The position numbers and the translations under genes were made by a program. Below, piece by piece: positions 1-12,583 of a stretch of DNA of 64,000 nucleotides. Numbering within the stretch: the first letter of the stretch is position 1; every line of letters starts with the position of its first letter. Below the pieces are notes generated by a model. The model saw only the letters and a list, made by a program, of their open reading frames with translations. It ran no database searches and was not told the origin of the DNA. The DNA is from Dendrophyllia cribrosa (Eukaryota > Cnidaria > Anthozoa > Scleractinia > Dendrophylliidae): positions 37,257,105 to 37,321,104 of the forward strand of contig JAJLRJ010000005.1 in assembly GCA_024195265.1 (NCBI GenBank), written 5' to 3'.

Positions 1-1412
1 TTTCAAGCATGGGCAGCCACGAAGACCAGCAAAGGCATCTGTCTCTGTACCTGTGAAAGATTGAAGTTCGGAGAGATTTTTTGTTAGAAATACTCATCAG
101 AGACGAGACTAAAATTTGTCAATGGGGATGAAAATGGATCCACATTTATACCAATTTTTTAACATATATTCACTTATTTATGGTATAAGAACCCTTTTCC
201 CTGTGGATCGCATTGAACCGGTATGATGTCCTTGGTGGATTTTAGTCGAGCTACAGACCTATCCTTGCTCCTTACTATGAATTTACTTTGTCAAATATTT
301 TCGCTTTCAACACAGATGTAAAAAAGGTACAAGTAAACAATAAGGCCTTGCGTAAATGGATCGAGGAAGGAGTAGAGTGGGGTGGTGGTGGAGTGGAGAA
401 TCGGCAGTTGTCAGTTGTGATAGACCAGAAGTCCAGTTCCTTTTGCCACAGAAAGCGGGTTAGATTACAAAAATGAGCCAAAATAAACAGGCTGCTTACA
501 TTAACCCAAACGCATCATTAAGTGTTGAACGTAAAATATACTTTGTGCAGAGCTAAAAGGAACACATGTATATTTTTTGTTATCGAAAGGGGATATTATC
601 TCAAATCTTCAACTGGGTCGATTTGTTAACTTTTATGCATTATCTAAATAATTTTCAGCCTAATTTACCATATATTTTTGGATTGTGTGAAATTTGATTA
701 TATTTTTGTCCAATTTGTTGGATCGGTTGGTCAAAACAACAACTCTATTGTATCACAATGTCTCTGGAAAAGAAATTAAGCTTGAAAACGATCAACTGTA
801 CTGTATAGGCGAACGTATTATACAAACAATTCCGAAGTCGTCATGCATTGCTCTGATATTTTCAGAACAAATTCAAGTTCTACAATGGACATTAGTAAAC
901 TTTTGATGTTTTTTTTTTAGGGCAGTCTGGAAAACTTCAATTTTAATTAATTGAGAAATAGAACATGATCTTTATGTCAACAATCACTTTGATAATTCAT
1001 AGTATAAAGGCAAGGCTGGTACCACGTAGAACATTTAACGCGACAACTGTTTTACACATGAAAAGGTCAAGTGACATTTATTGAGATAGTTATAATAGTT
1101 AATTTATTTAAGGGTGGTGGGGAGAGCCAATCATAATTTTTAACCTAAAATTTAGGCAGGACAAAAGGCCTCAATTGTTGATACTAATAAATGGGAGAAG
1201 GCTACAATTTATCAGAAAATTATAAAACCTAAACAGCGCGACTATAATACTCGAAGAGTTCTTGTTGTTTATGTTTCTGTTCAGTAAAATTTACAACTTA
1301 TTCCTATCCCAATTATAGAGAATGTTGAGAAAAAAACAAAAACCCTTCATGCGTCCTACAACGAACAATAACACCTCCCGTAAAACCAAATAACACGCGA
1401 TATAAAGAGGAA
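1..1412. other. AT-rich intergenic DNA, no gene recognised
   Basis: No open frame here shows a recognisable protein family, and I see no convincing exon flanked by splice signals. The stretch is AT-rich with short homopolymers. Small frames at 288-476 and 694-906 have no low-complexity-free similarity I can name and are treated as chance. Confidence 0.5.
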
Positions 1413-1486
1413 GGCGCCGTAGCTCAGTTGGTTAGAGCGCCTGTCTAGTAAACAGGAGGTCATGGGTTCAAATTCCATCGGTACCT
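1413..1486 (+). tRNA. tRNA-Thr(AGT)-like sequence, gene or tRNA-derived SINE
   Basis: A 74-base cloverleaf can be drawn: acceptor GGCGCCG pairs with CGGTACC except for one C-A mismatch, the D-arm contains GCTCAGTTGGTTAGAGC, the anticodon loop CTAGTAA gives AGT (threonine), and the T-loop is TTCAAAT. Two related copies lie at 7,065 and 26,378 on the same strand. The acceptor mismatch and the multiple dispersed copies make a degenerate tRNA or a SINE head as likely as a working gene. Confidence 0.6.
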
Positions 1487-1811
1487 GAACGTAGTTCTCT
1501 TTATGTACATTTTGTTTTGGGGTGGGTCTTTTGATATTAAAAGTTTGTACAGAAGAAAAGCTCCAGATTCTTTTATACGACACCAAATTCTTTTTGTTGC
1601 GGATGTTGCGATCACCTAGGTGCAGAAGTCTTCTATTATTATCATTATACGCGGCCAAATAAGAAACTGCCTTCGAGAAAACACGCGTGAGTGGCGGGCG
1701 ATATTGAATATGACGGGCTGCAAACGCATTTACGGCCCTGTTTCTGTTAAACATTTTTTTTCTTATTAAATGAATTTGTACGATTTGGCCTTGTGTATTG
1801 ATAATAATGAT

Positions 1812-1946
1812 AATCACATGACTTTTGTCGGGCATATAGTTTATTTGTGTCCCTCGTAGCATCATTTGCACCCTCGCTCCGCTCAGGCGCAAATGATGCT
1901 ACTCGGGCCACAAATAAACTATATGCCCTCCAAAAGTCATGTGATT
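1812..1946. repeat. palindromic MITE-like element
   Basis: The two halves are near-perfect reverse complements: AATCACATGACTTTT at the left end reappears inverted at the right end, and the homology continues through the ATATAGTTTATTTGTG segment to a short central loop around the GCTCCGCTC sequence. No coding capacity. This is the typical shape of a fold-back MITE. Confidence 0.65.
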
Positions 1947-2166
1947 GTCCTATTTACGTTGCTTTTCCGCGTGAAGCAAGGTCATAGGAGACGTGTGCAC
2001 GCAGTCTAAACAATACCCACACCACAACACAATAGCTAACCAACAACCGTTTCCACAACAGCAAGAAATACCCAAATTACATCCTACAAAGCTGTTTCTA
2101 ACATGGTATATGGATACCAGTGTTATAAGCAGATCCCTGCAAGAATCAAACAAAATCGCAAATCTT

Positions 2167-3199
2167 CGGCAAAGCTGAAAAAAATAAAATTCGTTCCTCT
2201 TTTGCATATAGATAGTCTATAGTAAGTATTTGAATGCCATGTAGTTTTTTCCTTGAAATATCTATTTGTTTGCGAGAAAAACGAAGAAAGTCGTTGTCAA
2301 CTCAGGGCACAATTTGGCGATCACAAACACATACAAACAGGGTTGAAATAAGTCATGATTCACTCGACTCGCGTATCAAAACTACTGCGTTAGAAAAAGC
2401 TGTCATAGTTCCAATTTGTTGTACAACTTGTCATAGCCTAAACACCATGATTTCATAAAAATTAGATTAATCTAAGTATCCAAGGGAAGTCAAAAGCTTA
2501 TGGCTCTCCCGTGCTCCGTAAAACGGTAGGTAAAAAAACAACGATGATTTTGAGCATGTGCCTTTGTTCAGAATTTCGTAATATTAAGAATGACAATACT
2601 AGAGTTGACGGTCTTTCAAAATATGTAAAGTTTAGTTTGGGGAAATGAATTTGGGATTTTTAAGAATTTGTTGAAAATCGCGAACGAAAGACATAAAATC
2701 ACGCCATCTTGTGTGTGCGTGACCAACAACAAAAACAAAAACGTTTTTCCTTGAGAAATCTTGGCAACTCTGACGCCAAAAAAAATGGAAATATACAAAC
2801 CTTAACATGGATATGACATTCTTGAATGTCCAAAGTGTTTCATTTTGCCGTCTGTTCAATTTCATTCGTGAAGTTTATCATGAACAGTGAAGCCCGTAGC
2901 CACGATCAAAAACGCTTTACTTTTCGTTAAATTTTTCCTAGCTCACTTTGCACTTTCGTACCCTTTATACTGTTGATACAATTTTTTTCCAGATTTCTGG
3001 CGGTAACTGTAAAAGGACTGACAATAAAGCGAACTAGTTCAAGCATGTGTTCCTAGTTTTCCATCCTTGCATAACCGTGAACCGTTTTGAGACTATATGC
3101 AAATTTCGTCTCAAATTTGCATATCAGGCTGAGCTAGCGTTCGTGACAGTCACGGTTGGTACATGGGTGGAGATAAAGGTATTCTCAGTGGCCAAAATT
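2167..3199 (+). repeat. left inverted arm of a 3.3-kb fold-back/long-TIR element
   Basis: About 1 kb that recurs as its reverse complement at 4,441-5,446. The arm starts at CGGCAAAG and ends near GGCCAAAATT. Similarity is high throughout with scattered substitutions and small indels, including a shared block with the sequence ATGCAAATTT. The two arms and a 1.2-kb spacer form one unit with no coding frame in the arms. Confidence 0.75.
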
Positions 3200-3244
3200 G
3201 GGTCTTTTTGCCATATGTTTCATGTCTTTTTTTAGAAACGCTTA

Positions 3245-3862
3245 ATGTTCGCGCTATGTACAGTGCGGTATGCTTCAAGGCTAGAACACGATGCGACGGC
3301 AGTACCCGAACTAGAGAAAGCAGAACTTTCCCAAACGTTTTCTGCCCCAGGCCATCTCTCCCAATGGGATGCATGGGCCCTGAAATGTTCTCGTATCCAA
3401 AGTACTCGGTTTTCTGCGAAACGGAAGGAGTACTTGAACGCCGAATTCCAGATCGGAGAGTGGTACGGTCAAAAAGCAGATCCCGCAGGTGTAAGCGCAC
3501 AGCCAAGGATGCTAGTGCAGGGCCAGGGTATAGCTAACTGTCACACGTACGCACGGCGTTCGTACCTGAAATGTCGGGAAAAAAAGAAAGATTTGGGGCT
3601 TGAGGAAAGGGGGGGGGGGGGGGGGGGGGGGAAGGTAGGGGGAGTGTTTGAAAATTGATTGTGTGTACCTCTGAAAAAGTCCTGGCTTCGTCCCTGTAGT
3701 GGTGCGCGGCGATATGAAAGCGTCGAATTTCTAACTCCGCAACAGATTGCCGGCTATTTCTGCCGCCCAGCTGCAAAGAGAAACACTGAAGAAAATATGC
3801 AGGTAGATGAAGACGAAGAAGAAACCGCCAGTTTGGAAAATGAAACCCACCTCAACAGATGA
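3245..3862 (+). pseudogene. relic of a transposon-linked homeodomain-like protein
   Basis: Two collinear fragments lie in the spacer of the fold-back element. The first (3,245-3,540) reads TRFSAKRKEYLNAEF followed by GQKADP, a pattern I recall from cnidarian repeat proteins that have C2H2 fingers and a homeodomain-like C-terminus. The second (about 3,735-3,862) reads EFLTPQQIAGYF followed by an acidic tail, the expected end of the same family. A run of 23 G (3,609-3,631) and frame changes separate them, so the copy is broken. Family assignment rests on memory of recurrent motifs; function is unknown. Confidence 0.45.
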
Positions 3863-3992
3863 GAGAGAAACTTGTGATCAACGTTTTAATTCAAGCCGGA
3901 GTCGCACGGAGTTCAACTTGTTGAACTTCATGGGACACGTCGCGGGGACAAAATGTCCCCAAAATTGGTGTTGCACAATTGTGAAAGCATCA

Positions 3993-4201
3993 GTTCACAC
4001 GAGGGGACGTGTTGCTGCAACATGTCCCTGAGACATGTCCCCGCAACATTTTCATGTGTGTGTAAGCGTTATGATTTTTTTTGTCCCTGCTACATGTCCC
4101 CGCTGCACGCCCCTGCTACATGTCCCTCAGTATGTACACAAATTTTTCTCGCTGCTACATGTCGCTGCGACATGCCTCTGCTACATGACCCCTCGTGTCT
4201 G
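3993..4201. repeat. MITE-like repeat rich in ACATGTCCC motifs
   Basis: CACACGAGGGGAC near the left end is inverted at the right end (GACCCCTCGTGT). In between, variants of ACATGTCCC recur every 15-30 bases. No coding potential. Confidence 0.5.
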
Positions 4202-4440
4202 ACCATCTTAAAAATAAAAGCAATGGCAAGTAAATGAATGAAAATGTCTTCTGAATCTTCGTACCTACGTTTGAAATCCAGGCCGACAAGATCTACCCCA
4301 ACCCAACCCCACCCATGTAATAAATATTGGTTTTCTGTCAATACTGTATTTTAAAACCCACGAGATCTCTTTCCTGTTCTGAACTGTATTAATTGAAAAC
4401 TTCCAAACAACAATCATCGTACTTCAAAAAATATATACGG

Positions 4441-5446
4441 AATTTTGGCCACTGAGAAAACTGTGTACCAACCGTGACTGTCACGAACGCTTGCTCAGCC
4501 TGATATGCAAATTTGAGATGTAATTTGCATATAGTCTCAAAACGGTTCACGGTTATGCAAGGATGGAAAACTAGAAACACATGCTTGAACTAGTTCGCTT
4601 TATTGTCAGCCCTTTTACAGTTTCCGCCAGAAATCTGGAAAAAAATTGTGTCAACAGTATAAAGAGTACGAAACTGCAAAGTGAGCTAGGAAAAATTCAG
4701 CGAAAAGTAAAACGTTTTTGATCGTGGCTACGGGTTTCACTGTTCATGATAAACTTCACGAATGAAATTGAACAGACGGCAAAATGAAACACTTTGGACA
4801 TTCAAGAATGTCATATCCAAGTAAAGGTTTGTATATTTTCATTTTTTTGGCGTCAGAGTTGCCAAGATTTCTCAAGGAAAAACGTTTTTGTTTTTGTTGT
4901 TGGTCACGCACACACAAGATGGCGTGATTTTATGTCTTTCGTTCGCGATTTTCAACAAATTCTTAAAAATCCCAAATTCATTTCCATAAACTAAACTTTA
5001 CATATTTTGAAAGATCGTCAACTCTAGTATTGTCATTCTTAATATTACGAAATTCTGAACAAAGGCACATGCTCAAAATCATCGTTGTTTTTTGCCTACC
5101 GTTTTACGGAGCACGGGAGAGCCATAAGCTTTTGACTTCCCTTGAATACTTAGATTAATCTAATTTTTATGAAATCATGGTGTTTAGACTATGACAAGTT
5201 GTAAAACAAATTGGAACTATGACAGCTTTTTCTGGCGCAGTAGTTTTGATACGCGAGTCGAGTGAATCATGACTTATTTTAAGCCTGTTTGGTGTCGCCA
5301 AATCGAACCCGGAGCTGAAAACAAATGTTTTCGTTTTCCCAGAAACAAATAAATTTTTTAAGAAAAAAACTACACAGCAATTGTATACTTACTAAAGGCT
5401 ACCTGTATGCAAAAGAAGAGCGAATTTTAGTTTTTTAACTTTGCCG
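4441..5446 (-). repeat. right inverted arm of the fold-back element
   Basis: Reverse complement of 2,167-3,199. Its outer end is CTTTGCCG, matching CGGCAAAG of the left arm. No clear target-site duplication was found next to the outer ends. Confidence 0.75.
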
Positions 5447-7064
5447 TGTAATGTTTGATTTTTGCACGGATTTGCTCTTATAATCTTTCACAAAAAGTTT
5501 CAGTTTATGGAGCTTATAGCAAATACAATATTTTTTTACCTTATATTTTGGTGTAATTAAGACTTTAAATTTTTGGGCGCCCTGTTAGTGACCCTAAGCG
5601 GGGCACAAAGATGGCCGCTCTCTACATTTCTTACTAAAAATGTGTAATACTCGTTCGCCCACAACTCTTGAACGAAATGCTTTTGCGCTTCAAAATTTGG
5701 CCAAGATGTGTAGTTTTAAACTCTCTACAATTCCATAAACATTTTGGAATCGAAGTCTATTGTTTAATGCTTCTGAATTTTGATATGACGTAAGTGAAAA
5801 CCAAGAATTGATGTTTTGTAGTCGTCGCTTTACTGGAACTTCTCCGTTTTTATACCGAATTTAATATTCTTTGCGAGTTTCCGAGCCATTGTAAAATTTC
5901 CGAGGACCTTACATTAAATGTGTGTTTGCTGCTGCCGAACAGCGCATGTCTCTCGCATGTCTCATCTGCATGTTTAGCAGATCGGTGCGAAGCGCTCATC
6001 AGCAAAGCTATCAAATGACTAAAGAAACGGTGTTGCTGCGTCGGTGGGGAAGTGAAACATAAAAAAATTAGTTTTATAAACTGAGTTGATAAGGTAAATT
6101 GGCCATCGCTCTGACGGAGGGCTAGCGGATGAACGTCGGCTCTTTCAATCTTTTTACGGTAGCAAAATTAACTATAAACGCAGTTGATGAACTAAATTAA
6201 CAAAGCTATCAAACCTATTGGAGGAAGGAAAAATATTAGTTTAAAGTTCATTGAATTCTTTCATATGTTAATTATTCCTTATTTTTGTGTGGGTACCGGC
6301 TGAAGCCAGCTGCAATTACCGCTAGCTTCATCATTTACATGATTTATAATAAAACTTTTGTCCATTGACAACCAATATTCACACGTTTTTAAAATTTTAA
6401 AAGTCATTATTCTCGCTTAGCTACGAGAGGTCCCGGGTTTAACTCCCAGAGAAACGAAGAGAAAGAGGTTTAGGACCGTTTAGGTGCCGATTACGTGAGC
6501 CCGGACTGGTTCGGCTGGCTACCTCGTATTTATGAATTGGTTCATGATATGATTAGCGTGCGTTTATCGAGTTATGGATACACGCGTGAAGTTTGGAGAG
6601 CACGAGGGAAGCGTAAGAGTTGTTCGAGGCGATAGCGGAGAGCAACTCTAGCTTCACGAGAATACCAAAAAGGATACCTAATTTAAGGACTGAGCTCCTC
6701 AAAAAACCATGCCCTATCCCGCGGCACATACCTATATAGCTTTCATATGGGAGTACCGCCCCCCCGGGCCCTAGCCAGCCCCATACGTTTCTTTATTATC
6801 TCTCCAAATTATAATATTGCCATAATTGTTGCATACCACGAGTCATTGTGACTGTTTTAAAAGGTACGAAGACATTTTAAGGGTTTTTCCGCGACGCTAG
6901 TTTGAACGCAGAGAAAACCCTGGGACGAGGTTGGCCGCCATATTCAATAAACGACGAAAGAGAAATTGCTTATCGAGTACAGTAAAAACTAACAAACCTT
7001 TACACGTCCAAAGCATCACATTGTACGATGTTTATCATAACTAAAGCTTTTTCACAAAGCGCAA
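5447..7064. other. gene-free repeat-rich DNA
   Basis: No coding region is seen. It contains a degenerate half tRNA-Pro-like fragment near 6,412-6,452 (TTCTCGCTTAG and AGGTCCCGGGTTTAACTCCC) and GC-richer debris around 6,740-6,790. The rest is AT-rich. Confidence 0.5.
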
Positions 7065-7138
7065 GGCGCCGTAGCTCAGTTGGTTAGAGCGTCTGTCTAG
7101 TAAACAGGAGGTCATGGATTCGAATCCCATCGGTGCCT
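7065..7138 (+). tRNA. tRNA-Thr(AGT)
   Basis: The best preserved of three Thr-like copies. The acceptor stem GGCGCCG/CGGTGCC pairs fully (one G-T wobble), the D-arm is canonical, the anticodon loop CTAGTAA gives AGT, and the T-loop is TTCGAAT; one T-stem pair is A-C. A run of 18 T starts a few bases after the 3' end and would terminate RNA polymerase III. The 5' flank ACAAAGCGCAAG is shared with the copy at 26,378, which points to a dispersed SINE-like family. Confidence 0.65.
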
Positions 7139-7570
7139 GAATGCTTTTTTTTTTTTTTTTTGCTGTTTTATGTTGTAAATAAACCTGTAGCTTGAAACAT
7201 AAAGCTATTTCAACAAGAAGCTGCACACAGCTTGAACTCGTTTACGTTTTATATCTGAAAAGTAAGACTACATTCAGTAGTCGACACTTAAACCACGATC
7301 GCTAACTAAAATGCAAAGTTATATAAAACACAAAACTTGCCCGAACAAAAATCCCACAGCAATAAGCAACGAACATAATATCAAACAGTCCTTATGACAG
7401 AGATAAAAGTGCAATCTCCAAAGGACCGTAAACGATAATGCTGCTAACGGTATACGTAGGATCTGCGATAGATCTAACCAGCCAAAAAATGAACAAACAT
7501 ACAATAAACTGCAGGGCTGATCTGACTACGTAAAAAATAGACTTTGCGAGACACCTTAAATGTTTATAAA

Positions 7571-7627
7571 GTGTTTACCAAACCAAACCAAACCAAACCA
7601 AACACTAAACCAAACCAAACCAAACAT
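7571..7627 (+). repeat. CAAAC/CCAAA short tandem repeat
   Basis: About eleven degenerate ACCAA-type units directly precede the LINE relic. Confidence 0.8.
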
Positions 7628-7628
7628 T

Positions 7629-8822
7629 ATTTTTGTACATTAACGTGTGGAATCCCTCAAGGATCAATTCTTGGCCCTCTGTTATTTATTTTACGCATGA
7701 TCTTCCCTCATGTGGTGTGCTTTCAAAGCCAAGAATGTCCGCGGACGATACCACTTTAACATCCGCAGCCGAAGATTCTGACACTTTGCAAGTTAAAATG
7801 AATTCTGATTTAGACAAAATTCAGACATGGCTAAAGGTGAATAAATTGACTTTAAACGTCAAAAAAAACAAAAAACAAACGAAATACATGTTGATTGGGA
7901 GTCGCCCCAAACTTGATTTGGTTTCTAATAATTTTTTAGTTAAGGTTAATAACACACCCATTGAAAGGGTGACCGTTTATAAGTCCCTTGGAGTCTCAGT
8001 TGAGGAAAATTGAAGAAATTTCAAAGAAGGTATCAGCAGGCTTATCGGTCCTAACGCGTTTAAACCCAACTATTCCATTTGAAACTAGGCAAATCATGTA
8101 CAATGCACTTGTCTTGCCCTATTTTGATTATTCTAGTTGTGTATGAGGTTATATAGGGATAGGATTAACCGAAAAACTCCAGCAACTTCAGAATAGGGCT
8201 GCTAGAATCGTGACTCTCTCAAATTATGACATAAGATCTAAGGATCTATTGGATGATCTGGGTTGGGAAGTACTGGTAGATAGGAGGATGAGAAAACTCG
8301 CTATTCTGATGTATAAAATAACTAATAATATCTCCCCGCCGTGTTTACGAAATATCTTTCAGAGTATTTCCGACGTCCACTCTCATAACTAATTACGAAA
8401 CTCATCAAGTAACTTGTATATCCCTAAACCTAAGTTAGAGACAGGTAAACATAGCCTTCACTGCCGAGGATCGGTCCTCTGGAATAAAATCTCTTTAGAG
8501 GCAAGAGAACAGGGAAGCCTAACTCTTTTTAAATCATTCCTTGAAAATACTCTAGGTGAAATTAAGTAAAGTTTAAGTAATTTATATAACTTGTAGTTAA
8601 ATTATATAACTTTTTACTATGCAAATTTTAGGGGCTCATGTAATATAATATTAAGTAATGTTGTTAATTAGTTCGTTGTACTGCTTTCATTACTGTATTT
8701 TAGGATCACCAATTATTATAGTTTTAAATATTTATGTAATTTTTGTAAAAGTCTTCTTAATTTTTTACGGCTCACTGGAAGACCACTTATAGTGAATGTG
8801 ACACCGTGATGAAATAAAGATT
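7629..8822 (+). pseudogene. non-LTR retrotransposon (LINE) reverse-transcriptase relic
   Basis: The reverse-transcriptase signature CGIPQGSILGPLLF is clear near 7,648. After a frame change come ADDTT (the catalytic YADD-type box, here SADD), then LNVKKNKKQTKYMLIG and YKSLGV, the usual order for the thumb region of CR1/Jockey-like LINEs. Further fragments (QNRAARIVTLSNYDIRS, about 8,190-8,240) correspond to the C-terminal region of these polymerases. Several stops and frameshifts make the copy dead and it is truncated at its 5' side. An AATAAA lies just before the terminal repeats, as expected for the 3' end of such an element. Confidence 0.8.
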
Positions 8823-8842
8823 GTAGTAGTAGTAGTAGTATT
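8822..8842 (+). repeat. GTA/TAG microsatellite at LINE 3' end
   Basis: Five to six TAG units directly follow the AATAAA of the LINE relic, fitting the short tandem-repeat tails of CR1/I-type LINEs. Confidence 0.7.
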
Positions 8843-9640
8843 TTAAAACTGTTTTTAATGTATTTTTAAAAGCTATTTTTAATCTATTTTTTAAAAATAT
8901 ATTAAAAATATGTATTTGAATCATGTTTTTAAAGTAGTTTTTGACTTATTTTTTTGATGCTTAAACCTGTTTAAAACGATATTGAAATGTTTTTTAAAAA
9001 ACTTTTTAAAGTGTAGTTTGGATCAATTCAGATCCACAGAAACGTTTTAAAATATATTTCAAACAGGTTTTACCACCTTCAAAAAAGTGGAAAATTAGCA
9101 TCAAAACAGTTTACAAATGTATTACAAAAAACGTTATAAATTCTCAAACTATTTGCAAACTGTTTGAAAAGCTATTTTTAATGTATTTGTATTCAAAATA
9201 CGTTTAAAATGCGTGCTTAAAATATAGTTTTTAAGTAGTTTTTGACTTATTTTAACGATGTTTAAACCTGTTTAAAACGCTATTGTAACGTATTTTGAAA
9301 GAGTGGAAAATTTGAATCAAAACAGTTTACAAATTTTTAAAAAACACGCGTTATAAATTCTCAAACTATTTGCAAACTGTTTGGAAAGCTATTTTGAATG
9401 TATTTGTATTCAAAATACGTTTAAAAATCATGTTTGAAATATAGTTTTGACTTATTTTAACGATGTTTAGACCTGTTTAAAACACTATTGTAATATATTT
9501 TGAAACACCTCTATATTTCGTGAATGGAGAAAATGGGTGTTTTAAAATATATTAAAAATTGTATTTAAATCGGATTTTAGAGCCTTTCAAACTACCTGAA
9601 AATACACTCAATATAGATTTTAAAATATTTTAAAAACAAC
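8843..9640. repeat. AT-rich degenerate repeat array with AAACGTATTT-like motifs
   Basis: A unit of roughly 240 bases repeats about three times (compare CTCAAACTATTTGCAAACTGTTTG near 9,140 and again near 9,360). Motifs such as CAAAATACGTTTAAAA and TTTAAACCTGTTTAAAAC recur. A related array in the opposite orientation occupies 14,040-14,620. Confidence 0.6.
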
Positions 9641-11057
9641 ATGGAGTCGCATTTGCAATAAATGGTTTATTCATAATTATGTCTGTCAAAATACAATAAA
9701 AAATATACTTGAAATAGTTTCGAAATTCCTTACAAATAATTTGAAAACATGGTTCAAACCCTAAAATAATATATAAATATACAATTCGAATTTACTTATT
9801 CTTCTACATATAAAAAAAATTCAGTAAAACAGATGACAACTGTATGCATGTAATTTGCTGACCCCTAAAAGGGTCAAAATTTAAGTATAAAATATTATTT
9901 TGGAATGCTTGAAGATGTTTTTTGGCACCTTGATAAATATGCTTTGTGTCCAAATTTTAAGCAGTCAAGTATTAAAATGATAATACATCTTTGTCATGTA
10001 TTTTTTTGTGGAAATGAAAGTTACTGTGCACCTCCCAGATGAAATCCAAATATTAAAAAAAAAAACAGCACATACTCAGCATCACATTCATGTTTAGTTG
10101 CAAACAAGCTACACTCCCGATTATCCACATGTATCATTCAGATATTATACGTGGTAAGAAGTAAGGAACATTTGCATAATCAAATAAAAATACAGTATCT
10201 TAATTTTAATGCAATAATTTAGGGCACGTACAATTCACCATTTTCCAGAATAAGTGTAAACAGAATAGTCTCTGAGAATTGGTTGTTCAGGCACACTTGC
10301 TTTGCAAATCTGTTAAAACATGTTTATGATACGACAATAGCAGAAGTTTAGTGTTCTATTGGCTTCCAAATCTCAAAGAATGTGATATTTTGTGACCATT
10401 CTGGATATTCCTACTCCGGAATCAGTCAATCGAACTTACCGTTACCCTTGTGAATCAGCCCAGAATGCACAACAATAAACAATATTGTCGGTTATTTTTA
10501 ACCTGGCACACAACACTGACACGAGGTCACTCGAAGTAGTTTTGCCTCAAACTATACCAACAGTTTCTATGCTACTTGCTTTTAAAGGGTAATGTCAGTA
10601 CTTCCAAAGCTCATCAATTATTCCTTCGTTACCCGAAAGAATCGAATAAGGCCCTGTTTACTTGGAGACAGGGTGCTCCGGGTTTCCGGGCTACCCGGCT
10701 CGGAGGGTTAAAACATAACCTGCCTTTACATGCAACTCACCTAAGCGGGATAGTCAGTGGGCTATCTTTTGAGCGACCGCTAAGCACAACAAACAAAATA
10801 GCGGACAAAGAAAACGTTTTGGCAGCAAGTTAAATTTTATCACTCGTTCTGCTGGCGGCTGCTTTTCATGCAGTGTCTGGGGCTATTATTTTGCACTCTA
10901 CTAATTCATTCTGTTCAGCAGTTTGGTATCATGAGCTGATTGGTCAGATCACTTGGTGTTGACAGGTATGCCGTGATTAACGACATGTTGACAATTCAAA
11001 TGCCCGGCGCCCTAAATTTGCATAATTATTCCATTTGCTGGCAACTGATAAGTAAGG
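9641..11057. other. gene-free AT-rich DNA
   Basis: I see no coding region with family resemblance. A 258-base frame at 10,576-10,833 has no recognisable motif. Confidence 0.45.
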
Positions 11058-11178
11058 GTTATTGACCAGGAGCGAGGGGATATGTGATATATTCCCCTCG
11101 TGGCGTACCCGAGGGCGTAGCCCGAGGGAACGCCACGAGGGAAATATATCACATATCCCCGAGGGACTGGTCAATAAC
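11058..11178. repeat. 121-bp hairpin MITE
   Basis: GTTATTGACCAG at the left pairs with CTGGTCAATAAC at the right. The arms run through GGGGATATGTGATATATTCCC to a loop around GAGGGCGTAGCC. The segment ATGTGATATATTCCCC recurs at 11,911, suggesting a partial second copy. Confidence 0.7.
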
Positions 11179-11971
11179 ATGCTTATTTTCCACCTTGTGA
11201 GGTTTTCTAAAACAAAGAAACTATTAATTTTTCGGAGAGTAACATTCCGTTCAATTCAAATGCAAAAAAGCATGATTCCGCAAGGCCGCATTGGGATCAC
11301 GGCACATTACGAAGCGAGACGGTAAACATGTTTTGCTTTTGCCAAATTTGCATTGAGCACGTTGCTGCGTTATGAGTAGAAGGAGAAAGAGAGAAGAAAA
11401 TGTATGAACAGTACTCATGGTCTCGCCATGACCCAACTGCCCGCCTTCATCTTTCGAAGCTCAATGGAGTGGTTGCGGTGTGTTCTCCAAGGGAAAGCGG
11501 CAGAAACATATTCAGGTTCAAGCGTAAAACGAGGCGTCATACATTCTTGAAGACCCGAAACCTGAATCAAGGTACGATACCATCGAATAATGTTATTAAC
11601 ATTTCGCTTTTTGGTCGCGACCGGCAAGTTAATTACATAGGAATATGATTGATGAAGTTGTCTTTTTTGTAAACAAAAAATATTGACCGATGCTAGAGCG
11701 TTTTCCTTGTTACGCCCTATTTTGTCTTCCCGTTTGTGTTATTCTATTATGAGGGGAATAAGTCGACGGGAATATGTCGAGGGGAATATGTTGAGGGGAA
11801 TATATAATCCTCTGTTTTGCTTTTGTTATCAGCTATTGTTTTCAGCCCCGCCTCTCCCCTGTTACAATCAAAGCCGCACCCAGCTTTTCAGACACTGTAA
11901 TGAACGGGTTTATGTGATATATTCCCCTGAAAAGAACAAAGAAAACCGAGCTAGGTGGAAAATAAACAAAC

Positions 11972-12217
11972 ATGGCGACTCGTCGTATGCAATTTTCAGA
12001 TCTTGATTTTGAGAAAGCTTTGAGCGATTCGTTGCGACATTTTTTGCATATACCGAGACTTAAAGAAGAGCAAAAGCTGTGTCTAAAGTCTGGGGCAAGA
12101 AAGCAAGACGTTTCTTGGAATTTGTCCGACTGGATTTACAAAACAGCAACCATGCTGCCGATTATCTGTTGTATACCAAATCAAACGCTATTACAAAACA
12201 ACGGGGGTTTATCTTAG
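11972..12217 (+). pseudogene. RecQ-like helicase N-terminal fragment
   Basis: The frame begins with ATG in a good context and reads SDSLRHFLHIPRLKEEQKLCL, resembling the start of cnidarian RecQ-like helicases, which continue with a Walker A GFGKS box. Here a frame change follows, and the alternative frame gives LGICPTGFTKQ, a degenerate version of that box. The helicase body is absent. It is probably a captured or decayed fragment; recognition is from memory of the family. Confidence 0.4.
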
Positions 12218-12398
12218 CCCTACTGAGACACACTACTCAACTACAGAACTTACTAAGGAGCTAAAAAATAATTATTGCAAAAATTCATGATTTCATTGCA
12301 GTGGAATTATAGACTGGTTTTTTGAGACTCGGATCTAAGATGCCTATTACCGTGTGGCGGGAAACACTATAATCCGATGAGATCAAAAGGTCAATATC

Positions 12399-12583
12399 AT
12401 ACACCGAATGCAAATATGGCGGCCGATTTATTATTCTTTTATGTGTATGTAAATTACCCTGACTAGCCTCATTTTAGAGTAAACATTCTTTTGAACTTTA
12501 CACATGCTAACGAGTCTAGTCAGGGTAATTTACATACACATAAAAGAATAATAAATCGGCAGCCATATTTGCATTCGGTGTAT
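12399..12583. repeat. 185-bp hairpin MITE
   Basis: ATACACCGAATGCAAATATG at the left is inverted at the right. The arms extend about 70 bases with one or two mismatches, around a loop at 12,470-12,515. Confidence 0.75.

Noticed and set aside
1356..1892. Minus-strand 178-aa frame and similar frames reading TSCLLDRRSNQLSYGA at 7,041 and 26,261
   Set aside because: They are the antisense translation of the tRNA-Thr-like sequence and its flanks.
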